Assembly: GCA_019348445.1 (NCBI GenBank)
Contig: JAHWJK010000008.1
Coordinates: 1 to 25,795 of the forward strand
From: Actinomycetota bacterium
GTDB lineage: Bacteria; Actinomycetota; CADDZG01; WHSQ01
Reading direction: 5' to 3'
DNA length: 25,795 bases
In this document: positions 1 to 6,753 of the stretch, one piece after another
Layout: every line of letters begins with the position of its first letter
Numbering within the stretch: position 1 is the first letter of the stretch
Position numbers and translations under genes: made by a program
The notes under the pieces: model-generated
Told to the model about the DNA's origin: nothing
The model's input: the letters and a program-made list of their open reading frames with translations, nothing else
Databases searched by the model: none

Positions 1-1
1 T

Positions 2-397
2 TTATGACTTGTTCAGGATCAACCGCGATCGGGTTCCTTCGCCGGAGCTCGACAGCTCGGTCTGGTCAACGAGGCTCTCCAGCAACGCGTGCGAGAGGAC
101 CTGCCTGGTCGAGAATCCGTGGCTGTCCTCGACGGCGTCTTCGGGAGGCGTGACCTTCCCCTCGACGTCGATGACGAAGCGATCGGCTTCCTCGGCCCAC
201 TTCACGACCACCGGCTCTGAAGTACCCGCGTCTTCATGAGCGAGGACGGCGCTGGTGCAAGCTTCGGTGACCGCGATCCGAAGATCGTCGACGCGGTCTC
301 CATCCAACCCTGCACTACGGGCGAGCGAGGTGACCGTCAGGCGTACGACCCCAACGTAGACCGACCGGGGCGGGATCGCGATCTCGATAGCGGCCAA
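2..397 (-). CDS. RsbW-like anti-sigma factor (HATPase_c_2 family)
   Basis: A 131-residue GHKL-type ATP-binding protein of the RsbW/SpoIIAB anti-sigma family, expected to bind a stress sigma factor and to be titrated by the STAS protein encoded just upstream. The recognisable core is the N-box helix at about residues 38-54 (DDLRIAVTEACTSAVLAH), followed by a C-terminal segment ending in EGTRSRLIL, which matches the GT.v.l end of these domains. The N-box position that is normally Asn is Ser49, so Mg-ATP binding and kinase activity may be weak; some actinobacterial anti-sigma factors (UsfX type) also lack this Asn. The start is TTG at 397-395, directly abutting the TAG stop (400-398) of the STAS gene, with no good Shine-Dalgarno, which suggests translation by coupling. 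No sigma factor gene is visible, but the window ends just downstream. Confidence is high for the family and moderate for the exact start. Confidence 0.85.
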   Translation of the reverse strand: MAAIEIAIPPRSVYVGVVRLTVTSLARSAGLDGDRVDDLRIAVTEACTSAVLAHEDAGTSEPVVVKWAEEADRFVIDVEGKVTPPEDAVEDSHGFSTRQVLSHALLESLVDQTELSSSGEGTRSRLILNKS

Positions 398-742
398 CTA
401 GGAGGCGGCGCTCCCCGTCGCCTCTTCCAGCGAGCCGTGGATCGGGAAGACCTTCGTGAGCCCGGTGATCTTGAAGATCTTGAGGATCTTGTCCTGCGTG
501 CAGACGAGCGAGAGGCTCCCGTCGTGCGCCTTGACCCGCTTGAGGGCGCCCACCAGGACGCCGAGACCCGTCGAATCCAGGAAATCGACCCCCTCGAGGT
601 TCACGACGACGTCGTACGAGCCTTCCGAAACGAGCTCGATCAGCTTCTCGCGAAGCTTCGGTGCCGTGTAGACGTCGATCTCACCCTTGACGTCGACCAC
701 GGCGTGAGAATCGACCCTCTGCACGTCCAGCCCCAGCTCCAT
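398..742 (-). CDS. STAS-domain anti-sigma factor antagonist (RsbV-like)
   Basis: A 114-residue single STAS domain protein. It has the typical order of an N-terminal beta strand, VDVKGEIDVYTAPKLREKL (about residues 17-34), VVVNLEGVDFLDSTGLGVL (46-63) and a C-terminal helix. Ser57 in the DSTGLG motif is the residue phosphorylated by RsbW-type kinases in this family. When dephosphorylated it should bind the anti-sigma factor encoded immediately downstream and release the sigma factor. The ATG at 742 is preceded by a strong GAGGAGGGG ribosome site. It is first gene of the rsbV-rsbW pair, and the next ORF starts on the base after its stop. Such two-gene partner-switch modules usually control general-stress or cell-envelope regulons; the target here is unknown. 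Confidence 0.92.
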   Translation of the reverse strand: MELGLDVQRVDSHAVVDVKGEIDVYTAPKLREKLIELVSEGSYDVVVNLEGVDFLDSTGLGVLVGALKRVKAHDGSLSLVCTQDKILKIFKITGLTKVFPIHGSLEEATGSAAS

Positions 743-989
743 CGAAAAGCCCCTCCTCGTAAGAAAAACGTAGGCATCTAAGAGGGCCGCATCCTAATGC
801 TCCTGCATCGAGCGCCCGATTAGTCCCAGAACGCGAATAGAGGGCTGGGATTCGGCGGTGGCGAAAGTGCTGTGCGGCCGCGGGCGCTCCGGCGCTCCAC
901 GAGCAGCAACAACATCGCGAAATTTCCGTGGTTTGTCGCGGAACGTTCGCTACCTTTTTCGGGCGCACCAAACCGGCCGGGAGGACCTG

Positions 990-1589
990 ATGAGCGCAAT
1001 CGCCGAAAGCCTGCGGCGCCAGCGGCTTCCATTACTCACGATCGCGGTCGTCGTCGCCGTCGGGACGATCGCATGGGCGCTCGTGTCTCGCGCGACGTCG
1101 CAGCACCTCACGCGACCGGATTACCCCGTCGCCGCACCGGCCGTCGAACAGGCCGAGTGGAAGATCGACTACTCCGCCGGCGGACGCTTCGGCAAGATGA
1201 CCAAGAAACAGAGTGCGAGATATGCCGCGCAGAAAGCCAGAGCGGGATCGCTCGTGCAGGCTCTGTACGACGGCATATTCCTCGACCCTGCGGGCCTCAA
1301 GGCGACGGTCAAGGAGTCGTTCGCCGCCGATGCCGCACGATCGTTCGACGCGGAGCGGCTCGGATTCCCTAGCGCCGCGACCGACGTGAAAACCATCAGG
1401 CGGACTGCACGTATCGCTCTAGACGCGAGGACCGCCGCACATGCGATCGGACACGTAGCGATCGTTGCCGAAGCGCGACTCGAGAAACGGACGGTTCAGA
1501 TCAAGCACACGTCGACGTTGTGGATGGAGCGTAGCGACAACAAGTGGCGGGTCATCGCGTTCGACGTGACGCAAAAGCCGGCGAAGTGA
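990..1589 (+). CDS. Membrane-anchored protein of unknown function, coupled to LCP protein
   Basis: I do not recognise this 199-residue protein. The reading frame is open further upstream, but the ATG at 990 is chosen because GGGAGGA lies about 6 bases before it. There is a short basic N-terminus, one membrane segment at about residues 13-32 (LPLLTIAVVVAVGTIAWALV), a Lys/Arg/Ala-rich linker near 70-85, and a C-terminal half ending in TLWMERSDNKWRVIAFDV. That ending resembles the last strands of NTF2-like/SnoaL-like folds, but this is only an impression. The orientation suggests a single-pass protein with an extracytoplasmic domain. Its TGA stop overlaps the GTG start of the LCP gene in a GTGA, so the two are probably made in a fixed ratio and may act together at the cell surface. 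Confidence 0.75.
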   Translation: MSAIAESLRRQRLPLLTIAVVVAVGTIAWALVSRATSQHLTRPDYPVAAPAVEQAEWKIDYSAGGRFGKMTKKQSARYAAQKARAGSLVQALYDGIFLDPAGLKATVKESFAADAARSFDAERLGFPSAATDVKTIRRTARIALDARTAAHAIGHVAIVAEARLEKRTVQIKHTSTLWMERSDNKWRVIAFDVTQKPAK

Positions 1590-2467
1590 TCAAACGCATC
1601 GCGGGCGTGCTCGCGCTAATCGCTTTGGTCTGCGTCCTGGTCCCGGTATTCGGCTCCGGTCCCGAGCCCGCGGCCGCCTCACTGGTGATGGGACGCGTTC
1701 ACGAAGAGTTTCAGCCCACGGACGGAAAGATCTTCGTCCTCGTGATCGGCAGCGACGCGAGGTTCGGTAACCCCGAGCGGTCGCGCGCAGACGCCATCCA
1801 CATCGTCGGGATCAACACCAAAAAGATGCGCGGCGGGATCCTCAACTTCCCGCGTGACTCGTGGGTGAACGTTCCCGGTTTCGGCTCGTCCAAGATGAAC
1901 GAGGCTCTCTACGACGGGGGCCCGGCGCTCCTCGCAAGGACCCTCGAAGGTGTAACCGGTATCCGCATCGACTACTGGTTGCTCACCGCGTTCGAAGGCT
2001 TCGAAGGAATCGTCCGGGATCTCGGCGGGGTGGAGATGACGATCCCTCAACGCGTCGACGACAACTGGTCCGGTGCCCATCTGCCCGCGGGGAAGCAGAA
2101 GCTGCGCCACTGGGAAGCGCTCGCTTACCTCCGCAGCCGTCACGCGTTCGCGGGAGGTGACGTCGCTCGAACCACGCACCACGGCGATTTCCTCTTGGCG
2201 ATGCTCCGCAAGCTGCGTGACGAGGTCGGCAAGGACCCGACTCAGCTCCTGAACTGGATCGCCACGACGCGACGTCACACGAAGTTGAACGTCCCCGCGA
2301 GCGAGCAGTTCCGGCTGGGCGTGCTCGCATCGAAAGTCAGCCCGAAGGACGTGCGGAACGTGACCGTCCCGGTCCAGATCGGCGCGGTGGGTGCCGCCAG
2401 CGTCGTGTTCATCCAGCCGAGCGCGAACGACATCTACAAGCGGTTCAGAGAGAACGGGTACCTCTAG
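1586..2467 (+). CDS. LytR-CpsA-Psr (LCP) family cell-wall glycopolymer transferase
   Basis: A 293-residue LCP protein; these enzymes transfer undecaprenyl-phosphate-linked glycopolymers onto peptidoglycan outside the membrane. A hydrophobic N-terminus (about residues 5-23) serves as membrane anchor or uncleaved signal. The LCP domain runs from about 48 to 210: VLVIGSDAR (51-59), RSRADAI (65-71), NFPRDSWV (87-94), KMNEAL (103-108), LLTAFEGFEGIVRDLGGVEM (132-151), YLRSRH (181-186) and DVARTTHH (192-199). The usual D..R..RQ motif is altered: Asp192 and Arg195 remain, but the RQ positions read His-His. GTG at 1586 is chosen because it overlaps the upstream stop (GTGA); an earlier in-frame ATG at 1544 lies inside the preceding gene. 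The 3' end overlaps the convergent peptidase gene by four bases. Confidence 0.88.
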   Translation: MIKRIAGVLALIALVCVLVPVFGSGPEPAAASLVMGRVHEEFQPTDGKIFVLVIGSDARFGNPERSRADAIHIVGINTKKMRGGILNFPRDSWVNVPGFGSSKMNEALYDGGPALLARTLEGVTGIRIDYWLLTAFEGFEGIVRDLGGVEMTIPQRVDDNWSGAHLPAGKQKLRHWEALAYLRSRHAFAGGDVARTTHHGDFLLAMLRKLRDEVGKDPTQLLNWIATTRRHTKLNVPASEQFRLGVLASKVSPKDVRNVTVPVQIGAVGAASVVFIQPSANDIYKRFRENGYL

Positions 2468-4053
2468 CCAGTCGTAAGGACGTCCGCCGCGAAAGATTCT
2501 GCCGACAGCGCGGAGCCCGTGGCCTCCTCGACCAGAGCATCCCACCGAACGAGGGCGCCGGCCCTGAACACGCGCTGTGTCAGGAAGTCACCCGCAGTCT
2601 CCGAACGAGCCACGCCACCACACTCGGTCTCGATCGTCCGGCGTAGCTGCGACGCAAGCATCTCGCCGAGAAGGTAGTTCTGGTAATACACCGGCGCGAC
2701 GGCGAGATGGATCTTCGACGCCCACCCGCCACGAGGAAGTACGGCCGGTCTGTCGACGAGCTGGAACCGTTCGACGTGATCCCACCACCGCTCGTCGAGA
2801 TCTCCTTCCGGATCGGCGTATAGATCGCGCTCGAAATGCGTCATGACGAGCCCCCACCGCACGAACTGCAGGCTCTCTGCCGCACTCGCATGCTGCAGAT
2901 CGCGCTCGATCGCCGCTACCTGCTCCGAGTCAACACCCGCCACGTCGCGGAGCCACAGCGGATCGCGAACGAAACGGCCGCACAGGATGGCGATGGCCTC
3001 CGTGACGAACGTATGCGTCGGCCTTCGCAGCAGATACGGGAGCCTTTGATCGAACGAGATGTCGTAGACGGCGTGGCCGGATTCGTGAAGCATCGTCGAG
3101 GTCCACCGTTCGCCCGAAACGATGTTCGCGAGGATCCGGACGTTCTTGCCGGACCTATCGATGTCGAGGCAGAACGCGTGCTGAGATTTCAGGTCACGCG
3201 GATACAGGTCGCTGAGCTCGATAACCCTCGAGAGGTCGATACCGAGGCTCTCGAAGGTCCTGCCGGCCGCGGCTACGGCGTCGACATCAGCGAAAACCTC
3301 GTCGAGAACCACGCGGCCCTCGGGAGGCGCCTCCTGGAAGAACGGGTCGGCGTAATGCCACGGAGATACGTGTTGCACGCCGAACCGATGTCTCAACCTT
3401 TCGTCCACGTCGGCCTTCCACGTCGAATAAGGACCAAGGGTCAGCTGCTCGAGTTCACCTAGCCGATCGAACAACCACGCCTCAGGGAGCTCCTGCAACT
3501 CCAGCGACATCCGGTAGTAGTCGGCAAACCCAAGCGAGAGCGCTACCTCGTTGCGGGCGCGAACCAGATTCCGGACCCGGTCGGCGACAACGCCACCTAC
3601 CTGCTTGGAAGCTCGCCACACCTGCTCGCGATGGTCGTTGTCGTCCGACGAACGCAGCGCTTCGATGATGTCGTTCTCCGTCAACCTGTGGCCGGCGACG
3701 GCCGCGCGGAAGGATGCGAACTCTGTCTCGATCTCGCTTGACAGACGAACGATCGCGACCCGATGCGCGTCGTCCATCTGGTTGCCGGTCAGCGACCTAC
3801 GAAGAACATCGAGCTGCCGCTTGACGACCGGGTCGTGGATGTCTTCCTCGAGAGCGCGGTTCACCGCATCGAATACCCCGGCGTCGCCCTTCAACCTACG
3901 AAGCTCGAGCTCCAACTCTGCTCGTCGCGCGCCGTTCTCGGGCGTCGCTTTGACCTGCGACTCCCAGTACGACTCGTGGAAGCGCGTCTCCAAGTCGCGG
4001 AACCGCGCCTCGATATCGCCGACAAGATGCGGGACCGATGTGTGCTCACCCAT
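2464..4053 (-). CDS. Zinc oligopeptidase, gluzincin clan (M2/M3-like)
   Basis: A 529-residue, mostly helical metallopeptidase without a signal peptide, so probably cytoplasmic. The zinc site is HESGHAVYD with His323, Glu324 and His327; the third ligand is most likely Glu352 in the downstream helix TEAIAILCGR, a spacing typical of gluzincins. Other family-like blocks are LVRARNEVALSLGFADYY (163-180) and PWHYADPFFQEAPP (231-244). The HExxH ... EAIA layout and length of 500-550 residues resemble bacterial M2 (peptidyl-dipeptidase A-like) and M3 oligopeptidases; M32 carboxypeptidases share a similar fold, so the family number is uncertain. The expected role is trimming of short peptides. ATG at 4053 is preceded by GGGAAGGA. 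The gene converges on the LCP gene, overlapping it by four bases, and is separated by about 29 bases from the Tad locus downstream. Confidence 0.85.
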   Translation of the reverse strand: MGEHTSVPHLVGDIEARFRDLETRFHESYWESQVKATPENGARRAELELELRRLKGDAGVFDAVNRALEEDIHDPVVKRQLDVLRRSLTGNQMDDAHRVAIVRLSSEIETEFASFRAAVAGHRLTENDIIEALRSSDDNDHREQVWRASKQVGGVVADRVRNLVRARNEVALSLGFADYYRMSLELQELPEAWLFDRLGELEQLTLGPYSTWKADVDERLRHRFGVQHVSPWHYADPFFQEAPPEGRVVLDEVFADVDAVAAAGRTFESLGIDLSRVIELSDLYPRDLKSQHAFCLDIDRSGKNVRILANIVSGERWTSTMLHESGHAVYDISFDQRLPYLLRRPTHTFVTEAIAILCGRFVRDPLWLRDVAGVDSEQVAAIERDLQHASAAESLQFVRWGLVMTHFERDLYADPEGDLDERWWDHVERFQLVDRPAVLPRGGWASKIHLAVAPVYYQNYLLGEMLASQLRRTIETECGGVARSETAGDFLTQRVFRAGALVRWDALVEEATGSALSAESFAADVLTTG

Positions 4054-4082
4054 CCGTACGTCCTTCCCAGAAGCGACGCATC

Positions 4083-4748
4083 CTAAGAGCGGGAGCCGAC
4101 CAGCTCGAAGTGATGGGGTTCGTGCGGCAGCGGGCGATGCAGCGGGAGACCGAGCTCCTCAACCAGACGGGCGGCAAGCGCGAGGTCGCCACCCAGATCG
4201 ACCGCGAGGCCTTTCTCGTGCATCGAATGTCCGGGTGGTGCCACCCAATCGTCCGCGGCTTCGGCGGAGCCGTACCTTTGCAGCGCACTGGTCCACAGCA
4301 TCTGTTGTTCGCGCAGCGACCGGTAACCGGACGTGACGGAGACGGCTCCGCCGGAATGCGCGATCAGCTTCTCAACGGATGCGCGTAGGACCGGATGCAT
4401 GCCGGCCGCGGCGAACAGTTCTCCCTGCGGCCGGAACAATTCGGGTTCGATCACGGCCCGCGCTCTCGCAGTGACGTCTCCAACGGCGACCTCCACCTGC
4501 ATGGCGGTGGCTCCGCGAGGGCAGATACACGAGACCAGGCGGGCGCCGTTCATCCGCGCGTACTCGGTCGCCGCTATCTCCGGATCGCCTCCCCCGTACG
4601 GCGCCGACTCCGCGACCGCGGCAAGAGCCGCAGAGTCGGCGGCCAACTGCGCGCGGGCGCGGGCAGCCGATGCGTCGGCCGCCCGAACGCCCACCAGCGC
4701 GAGAACCGCGGCAAGGAAGATCGACAGTGTCCCGACGAGGACCGTCAT
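4083..4748 (-). CDS. TadE-like (Rv3654c-type) protein fused to an M15/VanY D,D-carboxypeptidase domain
   Basis: A 221-residue two-part protein. Residues 1-95 match the Rv3654c/TadE-like secretion-neighbourhood family: one hydrophobic segment (3-22), the AAARARAQLAADSAALAA-type helix (about 28-45), and NGARLVSCICPRG (67-79), where this family typically has a conserved Cys. Residues about 115-218 are an M15 peptidase domain: SVTSGYRSLREQQMLW (137-152), SMHEKGLAVDL (175-185, with zinc ligands His177 and Asp184) and EPHHFEL (210-216, with catalytic Glu210 and His213). All M15 key residues appear intact, so an active peptidoglycan D,D-peptidase tethered outside the membrane is plausible. Its start overlaps the stop of the TadE gene (ATGA). 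The family is usually only about 100-140 residues, so the peptidase is an addition. The reading frame is continuous through the junction, so this is not two genes. Confidence 0.85.
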   Translation of the reverse strand: MTVLVGTLSIFLAAVLALVGVRAADASAARARAQLAADSAALAAVAESAPYGGGDPEIAATEYARMNGARLVSCICPRGATAMQVEVAVGDVTARARAVIEPELFRPQGELFAAAGMHPVLRASVEKLIAHSGGAVSVTSGYRSLREQQMLWTSALQRYGSAEAADDWVAPPGHSMHEKGLAVDLGGDLALAARLVEELGLPLHRPLPHEPHHFELVGSRS

Positions 4749-5119
4749 GGTTGTTCGATCCGCATGCTTGCCTCGGCATCGAGAGTGAGACCGTCGAATA
4801 GCGAACCGATGATCGGAACGCTCGTAGACGGCGAGTACGAGACCACCACGGTCACAGGCTCCCCTTGTCGCCGGTAGAGGCCCTCGGGTTCGACCGAGAC
4901 GTCGATGTCACGAAGTCCCACCCCGCCGGCGGCTCGTTCGATGGCTTCTACATCGGGATCCACCGCTGCGATGCGGGCGGCCTCACGAGCCGCATGCCAC
5001 ACCTTCACGTGATCGATCGCGATAACACCGACCTGAACCAGGACCGCGAGCACGATGACGACGATCGGAAGGCAGAGCGCCAGCTCGACCGTCGACTGCC
5101 CGCGCTCGTCGCGGGTCAA
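4745..5119 (-). CDS. TadE-family minor pseudopilin
   Basis: A 124-residue TadE-like protein. The N-terminus MTRDERGQSTVELALCLPI carries the hallmark G-Q-S-x-V-E motif preceding a hydrophobic helix (about residues 11-35), followed by a helix with HAAREAARIAA (42-52) and a beta-rich C-terminal region with VTVVVSYSP (88-96). TadE and TadF/G proteins are minor pilins or assembly factors of Flp pili. It corresponds in position to Rv3655c of Mycobacterium. The start is TTG at 5119-5117, overlapping the TGA of the pilin gene (TTGA), and its own stop overlaps the start of the TadE-M15 gene; the three genes are therefore translationally coupled. No prepilin peptidase gene is present in the window. Confidence 0.88.
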   Translation of the reverse strand: MTRDERGQSTVELALCLPIVVIVLAVLVQVGVIAIDHVKVWHAAREAARIAAVDPDVEAIERAAGGVGLRDIDVSVEPEGLYRRQGEPVTVVVSYSPSTSVPIIGSLFDGLTLDAEASMRIEQP

Positions 5120-5295
5120 CCCTGTGCGCTGTCGATCAAGCCGGAGATGATCTGCTGGAAGACGTCGGTCATCGCCCCCGACTTGACGAACGCGGCGAGG
5201 ACCCCGACGACGAGGCCCGCAACGAGCAACACCAGCGCGTATTCGGCAGTGGTCTGCCCGGACTCGGAGACGAACATCGATCGGATGCGGCGCAT
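5116..5295 (-). CDS. Flp-type pilin (DUF4244/Rv3656c-like)
   Basis: A 59-residue prepilin. The ATG at 5295 is chosen over longer in-frame extensions because GGAGGTGGG lies just before it. The protein has a basic leader of about 13 residues ending in Gly13, then QTTAEY, which fits the Flp processing rule of Gly followed by four residues and Glu-Tyr (Glu18-Tyr19). A hydrophobic helix (about 20-37) and a short amphipathic tail follow. Cleavage by a TadV/CpaA-type prepilin peptidase after Gly13 would leave a mature pilin of about 46 residues. It is the structural subunit candidate of the Tad locus. A GC-rich hairpin lies upstream (5361-5378) and may separate pilin expression from the preceding gene. 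Confidence 0.88.
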   Translation of the reverse strand: MRRIRSMFVSESGQTTAEYALVLLVAGLVVGVLAAFVKSGAMTDVFQQIISGLIDSAQG

Positions 5296-5360
5296 ACCCA
5301 CCTCCACGGACGAGCCGGCCCGATGCCGGCGGATATGCACATCACAGCCGAGTCAGTACC

Positions 5361-5378
5361 CGCGCGCTGTGGCGCGCG
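5361..5378 (-). terminator. GC-rich hairpin between DUF192 gene and pilin gene
   Basis: Perfect 7-bp inverted repeat CGCGCGC/GCGCGCG around a TGTG loop. It begins five bases after the DUF192 stop codon and lies about 65 bases upstream of the pilin start. No U-tract follows on the minus strand, so it may be a weak terminator or an mRNA-stabilising 5' structure for the pilin transcript rather than a classical intrinsic terminator. Confidence 0.35.
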
Positions 5379-5383
5379 TCACC

Positions 5384-5845
5384 TCACCGCAAGAGAGTGA
5401 CCGTGTCTCCGACTTCGATGCCCCACTCGTCGAACGCTCCCTGATTCACTTCGAGCGCGGCCGTGTACTCGGCCTTGGGGGAATACGTCGGACACGGATC
5501 CTCGGTGCATGGATCCATATCGATGATCTCGAGGATCGTTTGATCTTCTCCGATGAATGCGACCGATAGCGGGATCCTCGTGTTCTTCATCCAGAAGCCG
5601 CCGGTCGTCGGCTCGAAAAAGACAAACATCATCCCGGCGTCGTCGGGCAGCGAGTCGCGGTGCATCAATCCCCGTTGGCGGTGCTCTTCCGTCTGCGCGA
5701 TCTCGACGTCGACGAAGACCTCCTCGTCGTCGCTGCCGAGCAGCACGCGGCCCGTTGGAAGCCCCGCCTCCGAGACCTTCGGCTTGTTGTCGTAGCAGGC
5801 GACGAGAAGGAACGCGCAGAGACAGGCAGTCACGATCCTTCGCAT
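5384..5845 (-). CDS. DUF192 family lipoprotein within the Tad locus
   Basis: A 153-residue DUF192 protein. The frame is open for another 120 codons upstream, but those lie antisense-free inside the TadB/C gene region and lack family features; the ATG at 5845 gives a short signal peptide MRRIVTACLCAFLLVAC with a lipobox (LVAC, lipidation at Cys17). DUF192 signatures are RGLMHRDSLPDDAGMMFVF (58-76) and FWMKNTRIPLSVAFI (84-98), followed by LEVNQGAFDEWGIEVGD near the end. Two cysteines (about 113 and 118) lie in an inserted loop and could form a disulphide. The biochemical role of DUF192 is not settled. It is carried between the platform gene and the pilin gene in the same orientation, so a role in envelope steps of pilus biogenesis is possible but is an inference from position. 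Confidence 0.87.
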   Translation of the reverse strand: MRRIVTACLCAFLLVACYDNKPKVSEAGLPTGRVLLGSDDEEVFVDVEIAQTEEHRQRGLMHRDSLPDDAGMMFVFFEPTTGGFWMKNTRIPLSVAFIGEDQTILEIIDMDPCTEDPCPTYSPKAEYTAALEVNQGAFDEWGIEVGDTVTLLR

Positions 5846-5862
5846 CCGATTAGCTTCGCGCC

Positions 5863-6753
5863 CTAGACAGGTTGTGCGAGACCGCGAAGCAGCGGCACGA
5901 TCGCTATCAAGACGAACGACGGCAAGCAGCACGTGACGAGGGGCAGAACCATCTTGACCGGAGCGCGCTCGACTTGCCGTTCGAATTCCTGCCGCGCATC
6001 CCGGCGTATGGACGCAGCGGTTCGACGAAGCGTGGCCGCGACCGGTGCCCCCGTGGCGTGAGCGTCGGTCAGAGCGGCCGCGAGTCCAGGGAGGTCTTCG
6101 GCTATCGCTCTCCGCCACGGTCTCCCAAGCTGCACGCGTCGAAACGCGCTCCGGAACGGCGGGCGGTTCACAACGGCATGTTCTAGGGCGGCATCGAGCG
6201 GCCACCCGGCATCGAGAGAAGCGGCGACCTCATCGGCGACGGTCGCACTCGGGTCGTCCACGGGAGGGGTCGGGATAACTCGCACGAGCCATCGATAGCC
6301 CGCGATCCCGATCAAGACTCCGAACGCGATCGATACCGCAACGATGCCGTCGGTCAGCTGGCGGAGGCCCATCGGCAGCATGAGCAACGGAAGCGCCGCG
6401 ATGATCCGGGCCGACAGCGTGGCCCCCGCGCCGGCCACCTCCGCCGACCGACGCAACGTCGCTTTCTCCCTGATCGAACCCGCGAGCTCCTCGACGCCGA
6501 CAGCCCAGTTCGCACCAGAGGTCGCCGAACCTTCGAGGCACGCGCGCAGTTGCGGTAGCGCGTCACCGAAGATCGTTGCGAGCGGCGAGACGCAGTCGCC
6601 GATGGGAGCGCCGAGCCGCGCACGGCGCGCCGCGGCAATCACCTGGGGCGATTCGTGACCGAGCCGCGCCGGTAGCTCGATCAACGCACCGCGGACCGGA
6701 TACCCACTCCGCGCCAAGCCCGCGAGGCGCTCGCAGATGAGAACGGACGACAT
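5863..6753 (-). CDS. Tad pilus inner-membrane platform, TadB- and TadC-like halves in one chain
   Basis: A 296-residue type II secretion F-domain protein. Two T2SSF-like units can be aligned by eye. The first is cytoplasmic residues 5-110 (LAGLARSGYPVRGALIEL, then ACLEGSATSGANWAVGVEEL), followed by hydrophobic segments at about 112-158. The second is residues about 170-265 (VADEVAASLDAGWPLDAAL, then ALTDAHATGAPVAATLRRT), followed by a final membrane hairpin around 267-292. Mycobacterial loci encode these as separate TadB (Rv3658c) and TadC (Rv3657c) genes; here no second platform gene is found between the ATPase and the pilin. The ATG start overlaps the TadA stop by one base (TGATG). Its role is the membrane platform that converts TadA ATPase motion into pilin extraction. 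Confidence is high for F-domain identity and moderate for the single-chain TadB+TadC reading. Confidence 0.87.
   Translation of the reverse strand: MSSVLICERLAGLARSGYPVRGALIELPARLGHESPQVIAAARRARLGAPIGDCVSPLATIFGDALPQLRACLEGSATSGANWAVGVEELAGSIREKATLRRSAEVAGAGATLSARIIAALPLLMLPMGLRQLTDGIVAVSIAFGVLIGIAGYRWLVRVIPTPPVDDPSATVADEVAASLDAGWPLDAALEHAVVNRPPFRSAFRRVQLGRPWRRAIAEDLPGLAAALTDAHATGAPVAATLRRTAASIRRDARQEFERQVERAPVKMVLPLVTCCLPSFVLIAIVPLLRGLAQPV

Noticed and set aside
2836..3462. A 208-codon open frame on the plus strand
   Set aside because: It lies antisense to the well-supported zinc peptidase gene and shows no recognisable domain; it is a GC-rich shadow frame.
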